Shown piece by piece: positions 8,743-16,558 of a stretch of 64,000 nt of DNA. The notes below the pieces were generated by a model, which did not search any database, was not told the DNA's origin, and was given only the letters and a program-made list of their open reading frames with translations. Source of the stretch: Butyrivibrio sp. X503 (GTDB taxonomy: Bacteria; Bacillota; Clostridia; Lachnospirales; Lachnospiraceae); NCBI RefSeq assembly GCF_003625475.1, contig NZ_RAIQ01000001.1, positions 310,001 to 374,000 of the forward strand, in the 5' to 3' direction. Each line of letters begins with the position of its first letter. Position 1 is the stretch's first letter. Both the position numbers and the translations under genes were made by a program.

Positions 8743-9861
8743 TCAATATTCAATTCCGCGGCGCGCCTCAATTCCCTTATCATACGGGTGACGGATCTTT
8801 TCCATATAGGTGATGTAGTCCGCTTTCTCAGAAAGCATCTCGTCAGCGTTTCTGCCGGTCATGACAATTTCCATGCCATCGGGCTTGTTGTCTATCATAT
8901 CTTCAAGCTTCTTCTTATCTATAACGCCGTAGTTAAACGGGTATGTGATCTCATCCATGATAAGCACGTCACACTCGCCGTTCTGGATATGCTCTGAGAT
9001 CTTATCAAGTATCTCGTTATGAACCACGCGGAACATCTCGCACTGTGCTTCATCGTCTCGCTTGAGCCAGCCGAGCTCCTTCTCGCTTCTTACAACAGTA
9101 ATTCCCGGTATAAGTTCAAGCGAAACAAGCTCGGAAGTTTTTCTGCCCTTCATAAACTGAGAAAAGACAACCTTCTTTCCGGCGCCTGCTGCCCTGACGG
9201 CAAGACCGATCGCTGCCGTGGTCTTTCCTTTTCCTTCTCCCGTATACAAGTGGATAAGGCCTTTTCCGCTCTTGTCATCATCCTTGGAAACCGCTCTTTT
9301 CGCAGCGGGTTCCTTTCTCATGGGGCAGCTGACCGCGCTGCAATTCTCGCAGTCTGAATGCTTCCTGCTTCTCTTTTTATGAAGCTTTGCGGAAAAGACA
9401 ACGCTCTTTTTCGGAACAAGCACGAAAGATTCGTTGCATTTTACAATCTTCTGTCCAAGCTTTTTCATTACAGCGGCAAGCTCTTCAAGCGGCATCTTAT
9501 CGCTGCCCGCAAAGACATAGCTTCCCACGTAAAGTCCGGTCTTTTCAAATATCTTTTTATCAACCTCTTCATAAGCAAGCGAGAGCATCTCCGTTCCGAG
9601 GCAATCGACGATAAACGCCTTCTGTATCTCGCCTTTTTGCAAAAGAGAATCCTGAAAGCTGTCGAAGGCATCTCCGAGCGTAACGACAACATAGACAGTC
9701 TCGCCCTCGATCACATGATGGAAACTCGCATGCACTCTCGGGTGAAGCTGTCTATATAGCATCACAATATCTTTTTTCTCACTTGTCTTAAAATGGTAAC
9801 GCTTGATAAAACCTGAGATTCCGTTCTCATCAAGCTCAACCGCCAGAGGTTCAAAGGTCAT
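8743..9861 (-). CDS. corrinoid adenosyltransferase fused to a MetH-activation-like domain
   Basis: 372 residues in two parts. The C-terminal half (about 200-372) is a CobA/BtuR-type cob(I)alamin adenosyltransferase: P-loop YTGEGKGKTTAAIGLAVRA, VVFSQFMKG, DVLIMDEITYPFNYG and VMTGRNA. The N-terminal half resembles the vitamin-B12-dependent methionine synthase activation domain found in short clostridial proteins (KGEIQKAFIVDCLGTEML, then ESFVLVPKKSVVFS, then CENCSAVSCPMR, a Cys3 cluster typical of its end). A basic linker joins them. It may couple adenosylation of corrinoid to a corrinoid-protein partner; that is inference. No other cobalamin gene is nearby. Confidence 0.8.
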   Translation of the reverse strand: MTFEPLAVELDENGISGFIKRYHFKTSEKKDIVMLYRQLHPRVHASFHHVIEGETVYVVVTLGDAFDSFQDSLLQKGEIQKAFIVDCLGTEMLSLAYEEVDKKIFEKTGLYVGSYVFAGSDKMPLEELAAVMKKLGQKIVKCNESFVLVPKKSVVFSAKLHKKRSRKHSDCENCSAVSCPMRKEPAAKRAVSKDDDKSGKGLIHLYTGEGKGKTTAAIGLAVRAAGAGKKVVFSQFMKGRKTSELVSLELIPGITVVRSEKELGWLKRDDEAQCEMFRVVHNEILDKISEHIQNGECDVLIMDEITYPFNYGVIDKKKLEDMIDNKPDGMEIVMTGRNADEMLSEKADYITYMEKIRHPYDKGIEARRGIEY

Positions 9862-9911
9862 AACCGTTCAATCTCCATTACTACTTTTTACCGGCTTGGC
9901 CCGCGCATAGA

Positions 9912-9986
9912 TCACTCTTTACCGCTGCCATGAAAGCATGCAACAAACAGAGCCACTCCTATAGCAATCCAAACTGCAATATCCAT
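9912..9986 (-). CDS. possible 24-residue membrane peptide
   Basis: ATG at 9984-9986 is preceded by AGAGGAATCAAT, a fair ribosome site. It encodes MDIAVWIAIGVALFVACFHG plus four polar residues, a single hydrophobic helix. It lies in the gap between the signal peptidase terminator and the corrinoid gene. It could be a true micro-protein or chance; no family is recognised. Confidence 0.35.
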   Translation of the reverse strand: MDIAVWIAIGVALFVACFHGSGKE

Positions 9987-10058
9987 ATTGATTCCTCTTT
10001 CCATTTCATTAATGTATAAGCACAATCATATTTTACCCTCAATGCTCATATATAAGCA

Positions 10059-10093
10059 AATAAGCAAGATCGGTCGCATCAATCTTGCTTATT
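10059..10093 (-). terminator. hairpin terminator downstream of the signal peptidase gene
   Basis: AATAAGCAAGAT (10059-10070) and ATCTTGCTTATT (10082-10093) form a perfect 12-bp stem with an 11-nt loop. On the minus strand it is followed by TTTGCTTATATA, a moderate U-tract. Confidence 0.7.
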
Positions 10094-10151
10094 AATGTAT
10101 TATTATTTGTTGTAGTATATTCTCCGAATTATCAATTTAGCCTTATGTATA

Positions 10152-10574
10152 TTATAAGATAACGGCGCTTTTGATTTGCGCCCGTTTTATCACCCCAAAA
10201 GTTCTACTATCAACACTCACATCATAATTATCACCAACTACAAAATACTCATTTTCTGCTAATATCACCGCTTTTGAATTTGCATAATAACACCCCTTAA
10301 TAATATTACCATTAATGCACAGGGAATCATTTTTAGATGATATAATATCGCCTTTTTCGGCAACTATTCTTTTGATTAATATCTGTCCTCCTTTCTCAAA
10401 AATTATCACATTATCTTTTTTAATCTGCACATATCTTCTATTTATTCCAACAACAAAACTTCCAGCCTTTAGCGTAGGGAACATTGAATTTCCAGCTATC
10501 TGTTTTACATCAAAAGAAAACAATAAAATCAAAACAAATATAATACAAACCATTTTTATTATTTGCTTTTTCAT
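10152..10574 (-). CDS. signal peptidase I
   Basis: A 140-residue type I signal peptidase with one N-terminal membrane helix (MKKQIIKMVCIIFVLILLF). The catalytic Ser is in AGNSMFPTLKAG (about residue 30), the general-base Lys in ILIKRIVAEKGD, and box E is GDNYDVSVDSRTFG. It is short for the family but has all boxes. As the last gene of an AT-rich ABC-transporter operon it may be a dedicated processing enzyme for an exported peptide or protein made by this block; that is inference. Confidence 0.9.
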   Translation of the reverse strand: MKKQIIKMVCIIFVLILLFSFDVKQIAGNSMFPTLKAGSFVVGINRRYVQIKKDNVIIFEKGGQILIKRIVAEKGDIISSKNDSLCINGNIIKGCYYANSKAVILAENEYFVVGDNYDVSVDSRTFGVIKRAQIKSAVIL

Positions 10575-10631
10575 AGCTCATCCTATTTTTATAACATTTA
10601 TTGTCTAATCATTATCAAACATAAAATATGC

Positions 10632-10748
10632 CTAAATCACAGTAAAATATAATAACACAATCATCGGCAATACAATTAGTACTCTTAACGCCTTATTTAA
10701 TAAATCACCCACATACTTATACAGTATTTTTCTAAACAACAAAATCAC
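10632..10748 (-). CDS. possible 38-residue membrane peptide coupled to the permease
   Basis: A GTG at 10746-10748 overlaps the permease stop (GTGA), suggesting translational coupling. The product has a basic amphipathic start (LFRKILYKYVGDLLNK) and a hydrophobic helix (VLIVLPMIVLLYFTVI). No separate ribosome site is visible beyond a weak AGG. It lies between the ABC permease and the signal peptidase. Unrecognised and possibly spurious. Confidence 0.35.
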   Translation of the reverse strand: MILLFRKILYKYVGDLLNKALRVLIVLPMIVLLYFTVI

Positions 10749-11692
10749 CTAGCAATATATGCACTTCGTTCTTTTATGACCAGGATTATAGACAATCCTA
10801 AAAATAATATAGATAATAATAGAATAATCATAGAAGTCCAAAAATTGCATAGTATAAATGATGAAATTTTTGCTATACCATAAAAATCAAAGCATCTATT
10901 CATTATCGAATACATTATATTCTTAGGTTCATACACAAATCTCACAGGTATTATATATAAATATATTCCGGAAACTATTACAGCAGGAATTGTTTTTCTA
11001 AAAATCACTCCAAACAATGCTCCTATTAAACAAAAAAACAACGAAATTAGCAATGTAATTATTACTTTAGTAACAAAACTAGAATTACTAGTGTAATTGC
11101 AAATGTTAAATTCATCAAATGGTATTTTCCTTGCCAATATACCAGTCAATAATAAACTAAATATTTTGCTCGTTAGAAGAACTCCTATAATCAAACTACA
11201 TATAATAAAAAACATAGTAATCAATTTTGATATTGCATATCCTCCTCTTCCAAACCTCAAAATCTTATGCTTTATTATTTTTGTTTTATAATCTGATACC
11301 ATCATACCAGACCCAATAATCACAAATATAAAAGGAAAAAACGCAATACCTATTTCAAGCGCTTGCACCGGTCCATACTTAGGTGATACCGAATAAATCG
11401 CCTTGCACATCTCAGCATAGAAATACATCAATGGGTTTTTGATAACCTCTGCGCCATCTGTTTCGTCAATACTATATTCTCTATCCAAGTATTCTCCTTT
11501 ATCTAAATTTCCATCTTCATAAAATATAGAAATATTATTATAGCTATCATATAAATCCATAACAGATTCATATTGAAAAAAAGAACAACCAAATGAATAT
11601 AAAATTATACAAGTAACTGCTATAAGACATAGATAAGATCTTTTCAAATATTCCATTTCAATATTGACGGCCATAATAATTTTTTTATTCAT
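10745..11692 (-). CDS. ABC transporter permease (ABC-2-like)
   Basis: 315 residues with about six membrane helices: one near residue 20, a large outer loop (FEDGNLDKG region) and five more from about residue 110 on, including ALEIGIAFFPFIFVIIGSGMMVSDYKTK, the helix-plus-coupling pattern of ABC-2 permeases. The ATG at 11692 follows AAAGG and overlaps the end of the ATPase gene by 8 bp; an in-frame ATG at 11707 is less well served. It pairs with the ATPase upstream. The substrate is unknown; a small peptide is plausible given the neighbours. Confidence 0.8.
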   Translation of the reverse strand: MNKKIIMAVNIEMEYLKRSYLCLIAVTCIILYSFGCSFFQYESVMDLYDSYNNISIFYEDGNLDKGEYLDREYSIDETDGAEVIKNPLMYFYAEMCKAIYSVSPKYGPVQALEIGIAFFPFIFVIIGSGMMVSDYKTKIIKHKILRFGRGGYAISKLITMFFIICSLIIGVLLTSKIFSLLLTGILARKIPFDEFNICNYTSNSSFVTKVIITLLISLFFCLIGALFGVIFRKTIPAVIVSGIYLYIIPVRFVYEPKNIMYSIMNRCFDFYGIAKISSFILCNFWTSMIILLLSILFLGLSIILVIKERSAYIAR

Positions 11693-12356
11693 CAAAATAC
11701 CTTTCATAAACCAATCCTAAGTCATCACAAGAAATATATTCATCAGTAACATCGATTATATGCTTATTATGAATAATAAATACTTCATCAACAAGTCCTT
11801 CGTAAAATGCAAACTGATGTCCTGTCAAAATAATATCTTTGTCAACTGATTTTTCTTTTATTTCTTTTCTTAATAGTTTCATAGTGTCATAATCAAGTCC
11901 ATTTGATATCTCATCCATAATCAATAAACTAGGATTTAAAATCTCACCAAGAACAAGAGCAAGCATTTTTCGTTGACCATATGAATATTTTTTAACTTTC
12001 CTCTTTAATGTGTCTTCCGAAAAATATTTATTTGATATTCTTTTTATATCATCTGCTTTAATTGATGTAGATTCCGATAAAACGTACAAATTATTAATCC
12101 CTGACAAATCATCATAAAAAGGACAATCATCCCATATTACAAATGTTTCTTTACGTATATCATCTATACTATAATTATCATACTTTATTTTACCTTTATA
12201 TTTCTCCAAACCGCTTAGGCACTTGATTAATGTAGTTTTTCCGCAACCATTTGGCCCCATAAAAAAAATAATTTTATGATTTCCAACTGAAACCGTTTCG
12301 TCTTCAAAAATAATCTTGTTTTTATACTTCTTTGTCATATTTATCAAATCAAACAT
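11685..12356 (-). CDS. ABC transporter ATP-binding protein
   Basis: 223 residues. Walker A is GPNGCGKTTLIKCL, the signature is the divergent YSYGQRKML, Walker B is SLLIMDEISNGLD, and the switch His is in LTGHQ. The sequence is divergent and AT-rich, as are its neighbours. It overlaps the permease gene and forms an exporter with it. A bacteriocin or peptide export and immunity role is possible but cannot be read from the sequence. Confidence 0.88.
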   Translation of the reverse strand: MFDLINMTKKYKNKIIFEDETVSVGNHKIIFFMGPNGCGKTTLIKCLSGLEKYKGKIKYDNYSIDDIRKETFVIWDDCPFYDDLSGINNLYVLSESTSIKADDIKRISNKYFSEDTLKRKVKKYSYGQRKMLALVLGEILNPSLLIMDEISNGLDYDTMKLLRKEIKEKSVDKDIILTGHQFAFYEGLVDEVFIIHNKHIIDVTDEYISCDDLGLVYERYFDE

Positions 12357-12411
12357 AAATACACCTATTCCTGCCTACATTTTAGTATTCGGGTGACTTA
12401 AAAAACTACAG

Positions 12412-12447
12412 GAAACGCGGTCACATTTTAATCAGTGACCACGTTTC
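12412..12447. terminator. hairpin between secreted-protein gene and ABC operon
   Basis: GAAACGCGGTCAC (12412-12424) pairs with GTGACCACGTTTC (12435-12447). The better T-tract is on the plus strand, but a T6 run also follows a few bases after the stem on the minus strand. It probably ends the 12483-12887 transcript. Confidence 0.6.
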
Positions 12448-12482
12448 TTTTTTATAAAACTGCTCTTACTCACGATATACGC

Positions 12483-12887
12483 TTAAACTTCTCTATCCAC
12501 TCGCGCATTACCGTTCCGATAAATAACCATTCTGTCATTAATATCTTTACTATACCCAATTGTCACGCCACCCAACACAGCGCCTGCAATAAATTGTTTT
12601 TTTGCCAAATATGATCGCTCTGCTGCTGCATTTGATCTTGCAGCTTCATACTCGATTCCTTTTGCATTTACAAACAACCCATCTACTTTTTGATTCTTGT
12701 CTACGGAAGTAATCTCATTATCCGTCACTCTCCATGTGATCGAATCTTCACAGTAGCAAATGCCTTTTGCTCCGTGTTGGTTTGAAACATAGTATACATC
12801 AGTAGATGCTGCAGCAGTAAAAGGCATAAGAACAACTGCCATGGCAACACCATACCTTAATAATACGTTAACAATTTTTTCTCTCAT
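12483..12887 (-). CDS. secreted protein of unknown function
   Basis: 134 residues. A signal peptide (MREKIVNVLLRYGVAMAVVL, likely cut after TAAAS) is followed by about 107 residues with two close Cys (ICYCEDS), an Ala-rich helix (YEAARSNAAAERSY) and a C-terminal GVTIGYSKDINDRMVIYRNG stretch. The start at 12887 was chosen because AGAGAGG is 6 nt upstream; the ATG two codons earlier is too close. I do not recognise the family. A single secreted small protein beside an ABC exporter and signal peptidase raises a bacteriocin-like role as one possibility. Confidence 0.65.
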   Translation of the reverse strand: MREKIVNVLLRYGVAMAVVLMPFTAAASTDVYYVSNQHGAKGICYCEDSITWRVTDNEITSVDKNQKVDGLFVNAKGIEYEAARSNAAAERSYLAKKQFIAGAVLGGVTIGYSKDINDRMVIYRNGNARVDREV

Positions 12888-13119
12888 ATTCATCCTCTCT
12901 CTCTTTTAAATTTGTTTTTCACAGCACTCATCATCCTAGGATATCTAAAAAAACATCATGATTTTTAATTATACAGTGTAATGCTATAAATAATTAAATA
13001 TTAGAGTAAACAGTTATTATAAGGAGTAATTTGTAAATTGGGATCACTCTTTATTGTACTCCTCAACAAATATATTATAGTGAAACAAGTAACATATTTA
13101 ACCAATGCATATATTTATT

Positions 13120-15405
13120 TTAATGATTTTCTTCCAAGTATAATGTTACTCTACTCTGTATGGTATCGCATACTTCATCAACATTTCTTTGTTTTTCAAA
13201 ATATAATGAGCTTTCTTCCAATACAATTTCCGCTATCTTCATGTTATAAACAGTATGATTATCTATAGACTCAATATGTTTCACAACATTTTCTACCTCA
13301 TCATCTGTAAGCGGCATATCATCTAATTTCAATTGTCCTATGGAAAGCGTTTCTCTTATATCGGAACCATTTAATTCAGCTTGGCTTTTGGTGGCTTTAT
13401 CAGCAAGTGCATAAAATGCATCTTTTTTAACTGGAAACCCTGACACTACATTATTTTGAAACTCATCTTTCATAAATGAACTCATAAAATCCCAAGCAAC
13501 ATCTTTGTTATGTGAATTAGCACTCATACATAAAATAATCGGAGCTACCAGAACACTTCCATTTCCCTGTGTACCCGGAAAGCCAATCAAAGTAATAGGT
13601 TCATCAAAAAAGCCTTGAGCTTGTATTCTATAATCATCAAAACAACTCATGTACACAACATTGCATAGCGCCTTTCCATTTCTATAACAAACATATTTTT
13701 TAGAATCAAATTCTTCAGCCGTTATTTCTTTAGGCAAATTATCTGCATATTCAAGTAATTCTTTAAATCTTCCATCAATAAAATTGCATGTATGATTATC
13801 CAAACTTACATAATCACTTGCACTAAGTTCTAACGCTGTATAAATAAAATTGCCTTGCGTAATTGGTCCAAATATATCTATATCCTCTATTCCTCTACTC
13901 CTTGCAATTTGTCGCATCTTTTTAATAGACCACCCATCACATTCTTTAACCTCACTAGTCTTCGCAACAACTGAACTAATTCGAAATACCGGAACAAGAG
14001 AATACATCTTCCCTTCCGTTTTAAAAGAATTCATTACATTTGGCAAATAATCATCATAGCTAATCTCAGGATCATTTTTCAAATATTCATCTAATGGTTC
14101 AATAATTCTTTTCGATATATAAGACTCTATCGGTATTTGTGATGAAGCTAATAAAATATCTGGCATTGTACCTGAAATAATATCTTTGTTTAGTTCAAGA
14201 ATCCCTGCACCATATTCTTCTACATCATAAATTGAATAGTCAATTATTTCTATTCTATATTTATTATTGGAAGCATTAAAATCTATTACTGCGTTACGAA
14301 TATCCGAATCAATATCATAACCTCCCATAGTTAATACTTCTTTTTCATCTTTTCCGTATTGTTTTTCATACCTTTTAATCTCGAGCCTCTGATCCGTTAA
14401 ATTCATTAACAGAATTATCAAATTATTTTCATTAGGTTGATATACATATATAATGTTGTCTCTATTAACATTTATATCAGTATATGAACAAATATATTTC
14501 TTTCTAAAAGTTTCTATATCTATCTCGTATATCCCCTTTGAATCCATTAAAAACATATCACAAACATAAGAATATGACTTCTGAATACCGAACATTATTT
14601 TTTCAGGGATTACTAGCGAATCAAGAATTGCCCCCTCATCTAAATCAAACTCCTTTATTATGGTTTCTGTTCCTTTATGTTCTGAAACATATATTTTATC
14701 TTCTTTTCCACAAAAAACGCCATCAACAATGCTCTTATCTATATCATAATCTCTTATAATGCTACCATTCGCTTCAGAATAAAGAATGAAATGTGTAGCT
14801 GAGCAGATCAAAACCCCTTTCTCATCAATATAATATAAACCATCCCCCATAAAGCAGTTATTGCATCCACCCGCACTATTATATTCTGTTCTCCATAGTT
14901 CTTTTCCGTCTTTTCCCAGTTTCACTATATTAAAGATTTTATTTCCATCTTCCTCCCCTTCTGAATTGCTTGATTTTTCTCGGTTCTCATTTCTTTCTAA
15001 AATATATATATTTCCTTCATCATCAGCACAGATTTTTATCACATAAGTTATATTATCCGCAAAAACTTCTGGATCATATTTAAATTGAACAGAATCGCCA
15101 TCACTAGTATTAAAACAAGTAATGTTATAACTCAAACTATCGTCTTTATCTGAAGACTGTTCTTCACATGTATAAATGCATCCATTTCTACATGAAATAC
15201 TAGATGGATCACAATATCTAACATCGCCTCCATCAAAGCAAGCTTTTTCAGCATAATAATAACCATCTGTTTCAGAACGTTTTACATCACTTACTGTCTT
15301 TTCTCTCTTCTTTTCTGTCCCACAAGCCATTTCTTGAAACAAAAAAAGAGCTATAATAAAAAGAACTACTATTTTTCTAAGAATATTCATACCGTAATTA
15401 TTCAT
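13120..15405 (-). CDS. large lipoprotein: propeller-like N-half plus extracellular solute-binding C-half
   Basis: 761 residues. A lipoprotein signal ends near FQEMACGTEKK. Residues of about 40-370 show repeated short strands and turns (ADDEGNIYILERN, MGDGLYYIDEKG) like a beta-propeller or YncE-like sensor. From about residue 375 the pattern is that of family 1 solute-binding proteins: MGGYDIDSDIRNAVIDFN, GTMPDILLASS, then MYSLVPVFRISSVVAK, and the closing NKDVAWDFMSSFM. No permeases follow it directly; it sits with LytTR regulators, so it may sense rather than import a ligand. That is inference. Confidence 0.75.
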   Translation of the reverse strand: MNNYGMNILRKIVVLFIIALFLFQEMACGTEKKREKTVSDVKRSETDGYYYAEKACFDGGDVRYCDPSSISCRNGCIYTCEEQSSDKDDSLSYNITCFNTSDGDSVQFKYDPEVFADNITYVIKICADDEGNIYILERNENREKSSNSEGEEDGNKIFNIVKLGKDGKELWRTEYNSAGGCNNCFMGDGLYYIDEKGVLICSATHFILYSEANGSIIRDYDIDKSIVDGVFCGKEDKIYVSEHKGTETIIKEFDLDEGAILDSLVIPEKIMFGIQKSYSYVCDMFLMDSKGIYEIDIETFRKKYICSYTDINVNRDNIIYVYQPNENNLIILLMNLTDQRLEIKRYEKQYGKDEKEVLTMGGYDIDSDIRNAVIDFNASNNKYRIEIIDYSIYDVEEYGAGILELNKDIISGTMPDILLASSQIPIESYISKRIIEPLDEYLKNDPEISYDDYLPNVMNSFKTEGKMYSLVPVFRISSVVAKTSEVKECDGWSIKKMRQIARSRGIEDIDIFGPITQGNFIYTALELSASDYVSLDNHTCNFIDGRFKELLEYADNLPKEITAEEFDSKKYVCYRNGKALCNVVYMSCFDDYRIQAQGFFDEPITLIGFPGTQGNGSVLVAPIILCMSANSHNKDVAWDFMSSFMKDEFQNNVVSGFPVKKDAFYALADKATKSQAELNGSDIRETLSIGQLKLDDMPLTDDEVENVVKHIESIDNHTVYNMKIAEIVLEESSLYFEKQRNVDEVCDTIQSRVTLYLEENH

Positions 15406-15420
15406 ATTGCATTTAGCCTC

Positions 15421-16148
15421 TTAAATAAAATATTTTTTATATTCCAAGAAGAAATCCTTATACTTATTTCTGCTTATAGGTATAATATCCCCATTAGTCA
15501 ATTGAATTTCTGTTCTTGAATATGAGTTGACATAATCAAAATTTATTAAAAATGATTTATGACATCTATAAAAATTATTATTATGCAACTGTTTTTCAAC
15601 ACTCGAAAGTGTACCAGCGTGTTCAATAATTGCATTCCTATTTAATAGATGAATAATACTATTTTTCCCATCCCCTTCTACATAAACTATCGTATTCGTC
15701 TTGCACAAAGTGCTTGAATTGTCATGCTTTATCTCAATAGCGCTCCCTATTCTCTTACTTTTTATATAATCATTCAATGTTTCAAATATTTGTTCTTCTA
15801 TAATTGGCTTTAAATAAAATCTAAATGCCTCAACTTTAAAAGCATCAAAAACTGCTTCTATACTTTTTGAAAAAAACACAACTGAAGCATTCTTATCAGT
15901 CATCCTTAGTTTTCGTATTATCTCCGCCCCACTACTTTTGTTATTCCCAATGTTATAATCAACAAAAATCATATCGTATTGGTCATTGTTATTATTCACG
16001 CTTTCTATCAGCGATTCACCTGATTCAAATTCATCAATTCTAAATTCGATGTCCTTATCAAAAAAAACTTAATGATTTTTTCTCTAATATATATTCTGTC
16101 ACTGTTTATATCTTCACAAATTGCAATAGATAAAAATTTTTTTCTCAT
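15421..16148 (-). pseudogene. LytTR-family response regulator split by a frameshift in a T8 tract
   Basis: The N-terminal frame starts at 16148 behind AGGGGG (MRKKFLSIAICEDINSDR) and runs to a stop at 16008. The rest of the receiver (MIFVDYNIGNNKS, phospho-Asp in VDYN) and a full LytTR DNA-binding domain (FYRCHKSFLINFDYVNSY) lie in the -1 frame down to 15421. The join is at a run of eight T on the minus strand (A8 on plus, 16060-16067), after IIKFF. One extra T, or a -1 slip, restores a continuous receiver (FFDKDIEFRIDEFESGESL). It may be a true pseudogene, a phase-variable gene, a slippage-expressed gene or a base error. Confidence 0.8.
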
Positions 16149-16266
16149 TAGCAGCCCCCTAATATATAGTTTCCAACTAAATTTTGCATAGATTATACAC
16201 CCCAATAATTTTTCCGCTCTATTATCCTCCTCACGTATTATCCTGATATTTTTATACTAAAATACA

Positions 16267-16297
16267 AAAAAAGAGCCATCAATGATAACTCTTTTTT
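16267..16297 (-). terminator. hairpin terminator between kinase operon and the split regulator
   Basis: AAAAAAGAG (16267-16275) and CTCTTTTTT (16289-16297) with a 13-nt loop, followed on the minus strand by a T-rich tail. It would stop transcripts of the kinase operon before the split regulator. Confidence 0.6.
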
Positions 16298-16353
16298 CGC
16301 AAAGATAACCTGTTAAGTGTAATTCGTTCGACAATTCTCCTCATAATTTTAAC

Positions 16354-16374
16354 ACTTATCAAGTTAACTTATCA
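16354..16374 (+). promoter_or_regulatory. direct repeat ACTTATCA x2 upstream of the small-peptide promoter
   Basis: ACTTATCA at 16354-16361 and 16367-16374, with the palindrome AAGTTAACTT between and overlapping them. It lies about 15 bp upstream of the -35 box, where response regulators usually bind. It does not fit the spacing of classic LytTR boxes (about 21 bp), so the bound protein is uncertain. Confidence 0.4.
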
Positions 16375-16389
16375 CTCAATCAATTATTA

Positions 16390-16418
16390 TTGCTTTATGC
16401 ATATCAGGTCCTTAGAAT
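16390..16418 (+). promoter_or_regulatory. promoter of the 27-codon gene
   Basis: TTGCTT (16390-16395), 17-bp spacer, TAGAAT (16413-16418), about 40 bp ahead of the small gene's ATG. Confidence 0.55.
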
Positions 16419-16457
16419 TTTTAATATACATACAACAGTATAGGGAGGGTACAAAAC

Positions 16458-16541
16458 ATGGAATATGGTACATCAATTTGGGAAGCAGTAGAATCAGTAT
16501 TATCAGGGGCCTCAAGCTCAAGCAGATACGGGGGTAATTAA
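16458..16541 (+). CDS. 27-residue peptide beside an AgrC-like kinase: candidate signal or bacteriocin precursor
   Basis: MEYGTSIWEAVESVLSGASS followed by SSRYGGN and TAA. The ribosome site TAGGGAGGGTACAAAAC is very strong, and a promoter and a direct repeat lie upstream. It is the only plus-strand gene in an 8-kb minus-strand block and points at the 3' end of the sensor kinase gene. It has no Cys and no double-Gly leader, so it is not a classic AgrD or class II bacteriocin. The N-half can form an amphipathic helix; the C-half is Ser/Gly-rich. No family recognised; a peptide signal sensed by the neighbouring kinase is inference. Confidence 0.55.
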   Translation: MEYGTSIWEAVESVLSGASSSSRYGGN

Positions 16542-16558
16542 CAAAATTTGCCCATTAA

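Noticed and set aside
8372..8813. Overlapping plus-strand open frames in the CATG array region
   Set aside because: No ribosome sites, odd composition driven by the repeated CATG cores, and overlap in several frames; they are by-products of the array.
13038..13268. Plus-strand frame of 76 codons with an AAGGAG upstream
   Set aside because: TTG start, wide spacing, hydrophobic and Tyr-rich product, and mostly antisense to the large lipoprotein gene.
16300..16375. Classic LytTR double box near the small peptide gene
   Set aside because: Candidate half-sites (for example CCTGTTAAG) do not pair at the needed 21-23 bp spacing; only an 8-bp direct repeat is reported.
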